Source: Fimbriimonadaceae bacterium
Lineage (GTDB): Bacteria > Armatimonadota > Fimbriimonadia > Fimbriimonadales > Fimbriimonadaceae
DNA length: 64,000 bases
Reading direction: 5' to 3'
NCBI GenBank assembly: GCA_026129685.1
Contig: JAHCHO010000001.1
Span: 124,001 to 188,000 of the forward strand
In this document: positions 57,484 through 64,000 of the stretch, piece by piece
Layout of the letters: each line of letters begins with the position of its first letter
Numbering within the stretch: position 1 is the stretch's first letter
Notes under the pieces: model-generated
The model's input: the letters and a program-made list of their open reading frames with translations, nothing else
What the model was told of the DNA's origin: nothing
The model's database searches: none
Position numbers and translations under genes: made by a program

Positions 57484-60276
57484 TTACCCTGTGCTTTGCA
57501 TGGCGGCGGCGACCCCGGCGATCGTCTGTTGCACGGCGGGCAGATAGCGCTCGTCTTCTCCGAGCCTTTCCCGTAAGGCTACTTGGAGCCGGTTGAGCGG
57601 AAAGACGACCGGGTTGCGCAGCGCGATTGTCGCGCGAACCACCCGACCCGAATGCAGCAGGTCTTCCTGCCCGGAGAGGGCCAAGATGGCGGAGCGGGTG
57701 CGGTCGAACTCCTCGGCGATCCTCCGGTGGAACCGTTCCCCCAACTCGACCGGCCGAACCGTCGCGGCGTAACGGGCGGCGGTTTCAAGGTGGGTCCGCG
57801 CCAGCTCGAGCTCGGCGTTTTCGAGGAGGTTGCGGAAGAAGGGCCAGTTCTCCGCCATCTCCCGCACCACGTCCGGGTGTTCGGCCATGGCCCGAGAGAG
57901 CGCGGAACCCAACCCATACCAGCCGGGCACAAGGTAACGAGACTGCACCCAAGCGAAGTTCCACGGAATGGCCCGGAGGGCGTCGAGACCGGTGATCGTC
58001 GACCCGCTCCGCGAAACCGGTCGGCTCGCGATCGGCAGGCTCGAAATCTGCCCGATCGGCGTCGCCTGCACGTAGAAGCGAAAGAATTCCGCGTCCTCGT
58101 GCACGAGCCCTCGGTAGGCCGCCCGCGAGTCGTCCGCCAGCCGTTCCATAGCCCCCCGCCATGCCTCCGGAATGGGAGGCTCGTCCTCCCGGGACGCGGA
58201 CACGATCACCGCGTTGACGATCTGCTCCAGGTGACGGTGGGCGATGGGAGAGAGGCTGTACCGGAAGCTGATCACCTCGCCCTGCTCGGTGAACCGGATC
58301 GATCCGTCAAAGGAGCCGGGCGGTTGGCAGAGGATCGCCCGATTCGCCCGGCCGCCCCCCCGCCCGACCGTCCCTCCACGACCGTGGAAGAAGCGGAGGC
58401 GAACACCGTGCCGCCGCGCCAGCTCGCCGAGGGTCTCCTGGGTGCGGTAGAGCGCCCAGTTGGCGGCAAGGTAGCCACCGTCTTTGCTCGAATCGCTGTA
58501 GCCGAGCATCACCTCTTGCCGGTCGCCCCGGCCCCGCAGGTACCCCCGATAGGCGGGCGACGCGAAGAGCCCCTCCAGCAAGTCCCGAGCGTGTTGGAGG
58601 TCCTCGATCGTCTCCAACAGGGGCACCAGGTCGAGCGAACCCACCGGCCCGCCATCCGCCACACGGACGACCCCCGCGTCCTTCGCCAGGAGGAGCACCT
58701 CGAGGACGTCGCTCGCATGGTGGGTCATGCTCACGACGTACGCGCGGATCGATTCCTGTCCCAACGATTCGTGGGACCGACGGATGACGCGGAACACGTC
58801 GCGGATCGCTTCGACGTCGGCGGCGGCGCGCCACCGCTCGTCCGCAAGCGGGCGCGGGTTGCTGAGTTCGGCCTCTAGGACCGCACCCTTGTCCGCTTCC
58901 GAAAGGTCTGCGTATTCCGGTTCCACCCCTGCCTCGGCGAGCAGCGCGGCCACTGCGGGCGCGTGCGCGTCGCTGTGCTGGCGCACGTCGAGCGAGGCGA
59001 GGTTGAACCCAAATGCGGCCGCTTGGCGACGCAAACGGACCAGCGCCCCGGTCCCCGCGGATTGCGCGCTTCGGCTCGTGAGCAACGAGGCCGCGAGCAC
59101 GTCGAGGTCGTCGCGGAAGTCGCGCGCGCCCGGGTAAGCCACGGCATCCGGGAGAGCGTTTCCACCCGCGATCAGGTCCTCGATGCGCGCGAGGTTCGCC
59201 TCCAGCCGGCGCGCCATCATGAGGCACTTTCGGGCGAGCGGTTCGGCGGCATACCGCGCCGCTTGACGGTCGCTCAGCCGGATCGCCTCCTCGTCCCGCC
59301 GTAGGGACTCCCATACCGGTGCCTCCGGCGGAATCCGGCTCGCATGATGGGTCAGTTGGCGTCGCAGCGCCCGCACGCTCTCGAGGTGCAGGCTGATGGC
59401 TCGGCTGGCGTGCCACCGAACTGTCGTCCACGTCAGGTCTGGCGTCACGCGCGGGTTGCCGTCGCGGTCGCCACCCACCCAGGATCGGTAGTGCAGACCG
59501 ATCTTCGGCGCGTCCGTCGCGTCGGGATAGGCCTCGGTCCAAGCCACCGCGAGGTCCCGCTGCAGCCACGAAACGACATCGAAGATCGAGTGCTCGAAGA
59601 AGAAGAGCACGTTCTTGACCTCGTCCTCGACCGTCAGATTCGACTCGCGGAGTTCATCCGTCAACCACAAAGCCGCCAGATTGCGGCGCACGTTGACCAG
59701 CGCCAGGTCGGCATTGTCGAGCGGGCGATCGAGCCCGAAGTCTTCGTTAGCGCGACCGACCTCTCCGAGGGCCAAGGCGATCGCGTCGAGCTTGTCGAGA
59801 ACCGCTCGCCGGCGCGCCTCCGTCGGATGAGCGGTCAGCGTCGGACAGACGAACAAGCCCTCCACGAACCGCGCCGCCGCCTCCCCATCCGCGAAGATCC
59901 CGTGGAGGTGACGCACCGCTTCGCGAATGGACTCCTTCCGGTCGGGACGGGAACGATTCACGCGCACGATCTCCTTCTGCTCGGCGATGTTCAGGAGCTG
60001 GAAGAACACCGTGTAGGCCCGCGCGACCCTTCGGGCGACCTCCGGGTTGGCCAGCGTGGGCACCGCTTCAAGGAGGTCCCCGTCTTCGTGAGCGTGGGCG
60101 AGCAGTGCCCGCACCGTCGCCAGCACTTCCGGACCCTCTTGCTCGACCAACGTCTCGCCGAGCAGACGGTCCAGCAATCGGATGTCCCGGCATAGCGGCT
60201 CGGCCAACCCGAAGGCCTCGGGTTCCACGCCAAGAAACGCCCGGGACGATTCCATCGTCTCCATGCTAGCCGACAT
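57484..60276 (-). CDS. ppc: phosphoenolpyruvate carboxylase
   Basis: The 930-residue protein makes oxaloacetate from PEP and bicarbonate, refilling the TCA cycle. TAHPTEARRRAVLDKLD (catalytic His), GGDRDGNPRVT, the GYSDSSKDGGYLAANWALY block and FHGRGGTVGRGGG are all present. The C-terminal residues read QSTG, whereas the family ends in an almost invariant QNTG (plant) or RNTG (bacterial-type) that shapes the active site. The start is taken as ATG 60276, 6 nt after hisD; later Met codons (60264) are possible. Probably the third gene of gltX-hisD-ppc. Confidence 0.96.
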   Translation of the reverse strand: MSASMETMESSRAFLGVEPEAFGLAEPLCRDIRLLDRLLGETLVEQEGPEVLATVRALLAHAHEDGDLLEAVPTLANPEVARRVARAYTVFFQLLNIAEQKEIVRVNRSRPDRKESIREAVRHLHGIFADGEAAARFVEGLFVCPTLTAHPTEARRRAVLDKLDAIALALGEVGRANEDFGLDRPLDNADLALVNVRRNLAALWLTDELRESNLTVEDEVKNVLFFFEHSIFDVVSWLQRDLAVAWTEAYPDATDAPKIGLHYRSWVGGDRDGNPRVTPDLTWTTVRWHASRAISLHLESVRALRRQLTHHASRIPPEAPVWESLRRDEEAIRLSDRQAARYAAEPLARKCLMMARRLEANLARIEDLIAGGNALPDAVAYPGARDFRDDLDVLAASLLTSRSAQSAGTGALVRLRRQAAAFGFNLASLDVRQHSDAHAPAVAALLAEAGVEPEYADLSEADKGAVLEAELSNPRPLADERWRAAADVEAIRDVFRVIRRSHESLGQESIRAYVVSMTHHASDVLEVLLLAKDAGVVRVADGGPVGSLDLVPLLETIEDLQHARDLLEGLFASPAYRGYLRGRGDRQEVMLGYSDSSKDGGYLAANWALYRTQETLGELARRHGVRLRFFHGRGGTVGRGGGRANRAILCQPPGSFDGSIRFTEQGEVISFRYSLSPIAHRHLEQIVNAVIVSASREDEPPIPEAWRGAMERLADDSRAAYRGLVHEDAEFFRFYVQATPIGQISSLPIASRPVSRSGSTITGLDALRAIPWNFAWVQSRYLVPGWYGLGSALSRAMAEHPDVVREMAENWPFFRNLLENAELELARTHLETAARYAATVRPVELGERFHRRIAEEFDRTRSAILALSGQEDLLHSGRVVRATIALRNPVVFPLNRLQVALRERLGEDERYLPAVQQTIAGVAAAMQSTG

Positions 60277-60282
60277 CGACGC

Positions 60283-61698
60283 CTACCGCTCGAACCGGAT
60301 GGACGATCCCCTCCCGTGCATCGGGAACCCCTCCAAGCTCCCGAACGTCTCGATCGTGTCGCGCAACTTCCTCAGATCGGCATGCGTCAGGGCGCTCACC
60401 GACTGGAATTTGAGGAAGTCCATAACGTTGAGCGGGCTCCCGAACCTCGCCGCCCGGCCTGTGGGCAACGTGTGAGAAGGACCGGAGACGAAGTCGCCCG
60501 CGCTCTGGGGCGTGTCGTTCCCGATCAAGATGCAGCCCGCGTTCTCCATCCGCTCCAGCCACCACGCGGGTTCCCGAACCATGAGCGTCAGATGCTCGGG
60601 CGCAAAGGCGTTCACGGCGGCGACCAGTTCATGGGGCCGGCCGACGACGACCTCCCCGTGCGCCTTGAGCGCCTCCCGCATCGTGCGCTCGCGCGGCGAC
60701 CCTTCGAGCAGGCGCCCCGCGGCTCCCACGATCGCCTTCGCAACCGGAATTGAGGTGGCGTACAGCTTGCCGACGTTGTCCTCCGCGTGTTCGACCTGCG
60801 TCAACCAGTCGGCCGCCGCATACGCGGGGTTCGCACCCTCGTCCGCCACAACGGCCACCTCGCTCGGACCGGCGAACGTGTCCAATCCCACCTCGCCCCA
60901 AAGCTGCCGTTTCGCCTCATTGACGTACCGATTGCCCGGCCCGACCACCTTGTCCACTGGATTGAGGCCGCAACCCGAATCCCCAAAAGCCATCAGCGCG
61001 ATCGCCGAGGCGCCGCCCGCCTTGGCGATGACCCGAATCCCTAGTTCGCGGGCGGCGACGAGAATGGCGGGCGAGACCGACCCGTCCCCACGGGGCGGCG
61101 TCGCGATCATCAGTTCGGACACGCCCGCGACCAGCGCAGGAACCGCCGTCATGATCACCGTGCTGGGGTAGCTCGCCTTCCCACCGGGGACATAGAGGCC
61201 GACCGATCGCAACGGTACGAGCCGCTGCCCTTCCTTCCCTTTTGAGCCAGGGTGAGCAGGCATCGTCCAAACGTAGGCCCGCCGATCGTGAACCGAGGTC
61301 TCGTCCCACCCTTGGGTGAGGGCGTCGAGTTGCCTTAAGTGAAACTCGCGGACGCGGGCGATGCTGTGGCGGATGGCGCGCAGTTCCTCGTCCTCGACCT
61401 GCGCCGATTCGATCTCGTCGTCCGTAACCAGAAAGCCCGCGTACCTGAGGTCCGGCGCGTCGTACTTTCGTGTCGCGCGCCAAGCCGCCCTGGCCCCGCC
61501 CTTCCGAACCGCCGCCATCTGCCGAGCGACGATTCGGGTCGGGCTCGGGGCACCCTCGCGCGTCGCGCGTTCGTTTGCGGCCGCGGTCGACAGCCACGCG
61601 AGGCCGCCCTCGCCACGGATCAGGAAAAGGGTGCTCGCGCAAAGCCCGTTGGCGGCCTCCAGTTCTACGAAAGCGCCGCTAACATCAAGATCGTTCAT
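60283..61698 (-). CDS. hisD: histidinol dehydrogenase
   Basis: The 471-residue enzyme performs the last two oxidations of histidine synthesis. VGLYVPGGKASYPSTVIM, GPGNRYVNEAKRQLWG, IDTFAGPSE-like (LDTFAGPSEVAVVAD), WLTQVEHAED with zinc-ligand Gln and His, and SGPSHTLPTG are diagnostic; FAPEHLTLMV carries the catalytic Glu/His. The N-terminus has about 25 residues more than most HisD (VSGAFVELEAANGLCAST), which do not match the usual first helices. The ATG at 61698 overlaps the gltX stop by 4 bp. Confidence 0.96.
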   Translation of the reverse strand: MNDLDVSGAFVELEAANGLCASTLFLIRGEGGLAWLSTAAANERATREGAPSPTRIVARQMAAVRKGGARAAWRATRKYDAPDLRYAGFLVTDDEIESAQVEDEELRAIRHSIARVREFHLRQLDALTQGWDETSVHDRRAYVWTMPAHPGSKGKEGQRLVPLRSVGLYVPGGKASYPSTVIMTAVPALVAGVSELMIATPPRGDGSVSPAILVAARELGIRVIAKAGGASAIALMAFGDSGCGLNPVDKVVGPGNRYVNEAKRQLWGEVGLDTFAGPSEVAVVADEGANPAYAAADWLTQVEHAEDNVGKLYATSIPVAKAIVGAAGRLLEGSPRERTMREALKAHGEVVVGRPHELVAAVNAFAPEHLTLMVREPAWWLERMENAGCILIGNDTPQSAGDFVSGPSHTLPTGRAARFGSPLNVMDFLKFQSVSALTHADLRKLRDTIETFGSLEGFPMHGRGSSIRFER

Positions 61699-63242
61699 GG
61701 CGCGATCTCGGCCAACGCCCGATCCAGCCGGCGAGTCATCCGCTCCGGCCCGAGCAGGCTCATGAGTTCGAACAGCCCGGGTCCGACCGTTTTGCCGGTC
61801 AACGCGACCCGCGTCGGATGCACCACCGGGCCGATCTTCTCCAAACCCAGCCGTTCGCCGAACGCCCGGAGAAACGCCTCGCACTCCTCCACGGTCACCG
61901 ACGAACGTCCCCCGAGCCACGCCTTGAGCTCGGTGAACAGACCCGCCGCGTGGGGCACGGCGAACCACTTGGCGACCGCCTTCTCGTCCATCGGCGGCTC
62001 TTCCTGGAAGAAGAACGCCGTCGCCTCGCCGAAGTCGGCCAAGGTGACCACCCGCTCTTGGTCGAGGGCGATCGCCCGGTCCGCGTACTCCCGGTCCGAC
62101 GTGATACCCCCCCGGAGTAACGCCAAGGCGCCCCACGTGGCCTCGTTCTTCTTCCGACCCTCGTCGTCCGCCACGTCGCGAAGCCAGTACGCCTCGGTCT
62201 CGGGATGCCCCACGTAGGCCTCGACCGCCGAAACCAGGTCGGGCACCGAGAGTTGCCGGATGTAGGTTCCGTTCATCCAGCGCAACTTCTCCATGTCGAA
62301 GACCCCCGGGGCGGGCTGAAGACCGGGAATGTCGAACGCCTCGACGATCTCCTCGTCCGTCATCAGTTCACGGTCGCCCCCCGGTGCCCACCCGATCAGC
62401 ACGATGAAGTTCTTCAGCGCCTGGGCGAGGTACCCGGCGCTCCGGTAGTCGAGGCACCTGGTGTCGCCGTGGCGCTTGCTCAGCTTCTTGCCGTCCTTGC
62501 CGTTGATGACCGGGCAATGGACGAAAACCGGTCGTTCCCAGCCGAATGCGTCGAACAGCACGGCGTGCTTGGGGGCGCTGCTGATCCACTCCTCGCCGCG
62601 CATGATGTGGGTGATCCCCATCAGGTGGTCGTCCACCATGGCCGCGAAGTGGTAGGTCGGCATCCCGTCCCCTTTGATGAGCACCGGATCGTCCACCGTG
62701 TTCGAGTCCCACTCGATCCGGCCACGGATCGCGTCCTGGATCACGATCGTCTCGTTACGCGGGATCCGTAGCCGCACGACCATCGGCTTCCCTTCCCGTT
62801 CCGCCGTCTCGACCTGGGCGGGCGTCGCGTCGCGCCACATCCCGCCGAAGTAGCCGATGGGCCGCTTGTTGATCTGCTGGAACTCGCGCATTTCGGCGAG
62901 TTCCTCGGACGTGTCGAACGCTTTGTAGGCCGCTCCCTTGTCGAGCAGCACCTGCGTCCAATGGGCATAGATGCCCTGCTCCTTGCGCTCGCTTTGTCGG
63001 TACGGCCCGAGGTCCCCGCCGATCCCGTAGCCTTCCTGGAACTCGATTCCCAGCCAGTTCAGGCTCTCGACGATCTCCTCCTCGACCCCGGGCACGTACC
63101 GCGTGCGATCGGTGTCCTCGATGCGGAGAATGTTCACGCCCCGATGGTGTTTGGCGAAGTAATGCTTGAAGAGCGCGTCGCGGATGTTGCCGACGTGCGG
63201 ACTCCCGGTGGGGCTGGGCGCGTAACGAACTCGAACGGACAT
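61695..63242 (-). CDS. gltX: glutamyl-tRNA synthetase
   Basis: The 515-residue class I synthetase charges tRNA-Glu. The HIGH-type motif is APSPTGSPHVGNIR near residue 8, and the KMSKS-type motif is KKLSKRHGD near 245. HHRGVNILRIEDTDRTRYV and GDGMPTYHFAAMVDDHLMGITHIMRGEEW lie in between as usual. ATG 63242 (MSVRVRYAPSPTG) was chosen because it opens the Rossmann fold; an ATG 9 nt earlier is possible, and a TACCCT box lies 10 nt before it. It may also be a non-discriminating enzyme that charges tRNA-Gln; this cannot be told by eye. Confidence 0.96.
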   Translation of the reverse strand: MSVRVRYAPSPTGSPHVGNIRDALFKHYFAKHHRGVNILRIEDTDRTRYVPGVEEEIVESLNWLGIEFQEGYGIGGDLGPYRQSERKEQGIYAHWTQVLLDKGAAYKAFDTSEELAEMREFQQINKRPIGYFGGMWRDATPAQVETAEREGKPMVVRLRIPRNETIVIQDAIRGRIEWDSNTVDDPVLIKGDGMPTYHFAAMVDDHLMGITHIMRGEEWISSAPKHAVLFDAFGWERPVFVHCPVINGKDGKKLSKRHGDTRCLDYRSAGYLAQALKNFIVLIGWAPGGDRELMTDEEIVEAFDIPGLQPAPGVFDMEKLRWMNGTYIRQLSVPDLVSAVEAYVGHPETEAYWLRDVADDEGRKKNEATWGALALLRGGITSDREYADRAIALDQERVVTLADFGEATAFFFQEEPPMDEKAVAKWFAVPHAAGLFTELKAWLGGRSSVTVEECEAFLRAFGERLGLEKIGPVVHPTRVALTGKTVGPGLFELMSLLGPERMTRRLDRALAEIAP

Positions 63243-63640
63243 GGGGGCCATCAGGGTACCCGCCTGCTCCCTCTCTGGCGAGGCCGGTCCGACCCGACAC
63301 CCCGTATCGCTGAACCGCGCGACAGTGCTCTCGTGAGGGACCACCCAACATGAACGGGCTCGTTGTCCTGCAGTTCGACGAAGTGTCCGACGTCATCGCC
63401 GACGTCTAGGCGATGGTTCGCAGCTACCGGTTCCTTTGCGAACGAGTGGCGAGCGTGTTTCAGGCAAGAGCAAACACATTCCGTGTCCATCGGGGGTGGC
63501 GGTCGTCCCCGAGTAACCGTCGGCAACGGGCCATGACCCGGATTGGCAGGGCACTCTGCGGGTTACCGCCTCGGCGAACGCCCTCGAACCGTCGGACGAG
63601 CTTGCGGGCTCGTTGCGAAAGAAGGCCAGCCGAGGCCCGC
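63243..63640. other. 398-bp region without a convincing gene
   Basis: The gap between gltX and the antitoxin. A 19-codon frame at 63351-63410 (MNGLVVLQFDEVSDVIADV) and longer open frames on both strands have no recognisable domain and no ribosome binding site. It probably contains the gltX promoter on the minus strand (TACCCT at 63253-63258). Confidence 0.6.
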
Positions 63641-63646
63641 TACAAT
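63641..63646 (+). promoter_or_regulatory. -10 box of the toxin-antitoxin pair, leaderless
   Basis: TACAAT ends 6 nt before the GTG at 63653, so transcription should start at the antitoxin start codon. It supports this GTG over earlier in-frame starts. Confidence 0.5.
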
Positions 63647-63652
63647 GCCGTT

Positions 63653-63901
63653 GTGAAGATCGTTGCCGCTGACGAGGCCGAGGCCAGGTTCGCACGAATC
63701 TTGACCGAGGTGCGCGCGGGCGAGTCCTACACCATCACGCTCGACGGCGAGCCGGTGGCGATCCTTGGACCGGTTGCCGAACCCTTGTCCCGTCGCGACG
63801 AGCTTCGGGCAGCGATTGGACGACTGATCGAGTTTGGCCAATCGCATCCGTGCCCGCGCGAGGAACTCAAGGGCCTCATCGAGGAGGGCCGTCGCTTCTG
63901 A
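63653..63901 (+). CDS. Phd/YefM-type antitoxin
   Basis: An 82-residue protein. VKIVAADEAEARFARILTEV followed by GESYTITLDGEPVAILGPV is the Phd/YefM DNA-binding fold, where the first strand and two helices bind the operator and the short TLDGEPVA strand pair is the hallmark. The C-terminal helical tail (RDELRAAIGRLIEFG onward) would block the toxin. The start is the GTG at 63653. It directly precedes a PIN-domain gene, the usual VapBC-like order. The antitoxin should also repress its own promoter. Confidence 0.9.
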   Translation: MKIVAADEAEARFARILTEVRAGESYTITLDGEPVAILGPVAEPLSRRDELRAAIGRLIEFGQSHPCPREELKGLIEEGRRF

Positions 63902-64000
63902 CCGCCTTCGTGCTGGACGCGTCGGTTGCGTTAGGAATCTTCTTGCCTGACGAGACCGACGATTATGCAGTTCGGGTCGCCGAGTCCATGGTAGAGTGCC
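63898..64000 (+). CDS. PIN-domain toxin (VapC-like), 5' fragment
   Basis: The first 34 residues are visible before the window ends: TAFVLDASVALGIFLPDE is the classic PIN opening, with the first metal-binding Asp in LDAS. VapC-type toxins are Mg-dependent RNases, usually of tRNA or rRNA. The natural start would overlap the antitoxin stop at 63898, but that codon is CTG rather than ATG or GTG. A GTG at 63910 would remove four residues. It extends past the right edge. Confidence 0.85.
   Translation, partial: MTAFVLDASVALGIFLPDETDDYAVRVAESMVEC

Noticed and set aside
63413-63652. An 80-residue N-terminal extension of the antitoxin frame
   Set aside because: The extension is Arg/Ser-rich with no domain. 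The GTG at 63653 begins exactly at the Phd fold and has a -10 box 6 nt upstream.

Overview
The window is 64 kb of gene-dense, roughly two-thirds G+C bacterial chromosome. It is read as a diderm bacterium most like the Armatimonadota (Fimbriimonadia-like). That placement is inference from gene content: an outer-membrane porin with an N-terminal S-layer-homology (SLH) domain, KDO synthase (kdsA) implying LPS, a copper-amine-oxidase-N-like secreted protein, many secreted glycoside hydrolases, and a long S18 protein. No rRNA or tRNA gene and no CRISPR array was seen.

Layout. 1-5.9 kb: two FHA-domain proteins, a secreted glycosidase, then an oxidoreductase / sugar isomerase / deoC group. 6.1-9.2 kb (minus): an unknown 294-aa protein, fumarylacetoacetase and a tandem universal stress protein, each overlapping the next by 4 bp. 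9.4-13.5 kb: vsr, an aldo/keto reductase and topA. 14-17.3 kb: SLH porin and a second outer-membrane protein, each followed by a hairpin. 17.4-20.6 kb: ribBA, rpsR, a Tat-exported isomerase-like protein and a GNAT. 20.6-24.7 kb (minus): selD carrying an in-frame UGA, an AAA ATPase bracketed by short repeats, and a methionine synthase with only the B12 and reactivation modules. 24.9-28.9 kb: a PfkB kinase, a MerT-like metal transporter with a palindromic operator, and a minus-strand group Trm112-aroQ-Xaa-Pro peptidase-degenerate ABC protein. 29-36.5 kb: secreted proteins, desaturase, GT9, rdgB, lipoprotein, leuD, DUF192. 36.6-47.9 kb: glgP, dsbD-kdsA, S9 peptidase, nuoD, a tiny zinc-finger protein, a URO-D family protein and a THUMP-like methyltransferase. 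48-51 kb (minus): DUF2237 protein, an Acb2/Tad1-like small protein, dxr and rseP. 51-54 kb: a YbjN-like pair and a winged-helix protein. 54-63.2 kb: two VOC proteins, two glycosidases, and gltX-hisD-ppc on the minus strand. The window ends in a Phd-type antitoxin and the start of a PIN toxin.

How it works together. Most genes are housekeeping or central metabolism, with a strong layer of exported carbohydrate-active and envelope proteins. The most notable observations are: (i) selD is a selenoprotein whose reading frame crosses UGA at residue 12, with a hairpin in the position expected for a bacterial SECIS; (ii) a host gene resembling phage Acb2/Tad1 nucleotide-sponge proteins sits in tight linkage with dxr and rseP; (iii) about ten genes have a -10 box only 6-8 nt before the start codon, pointing to widespread leaderless transcription; (iv) a His/Cys-rich MerT-like transporter is preceded by a 7-1-7 palindrome over its -10 box; (v) an ABC-type protein has lost all its nucleotide-binding motifs.
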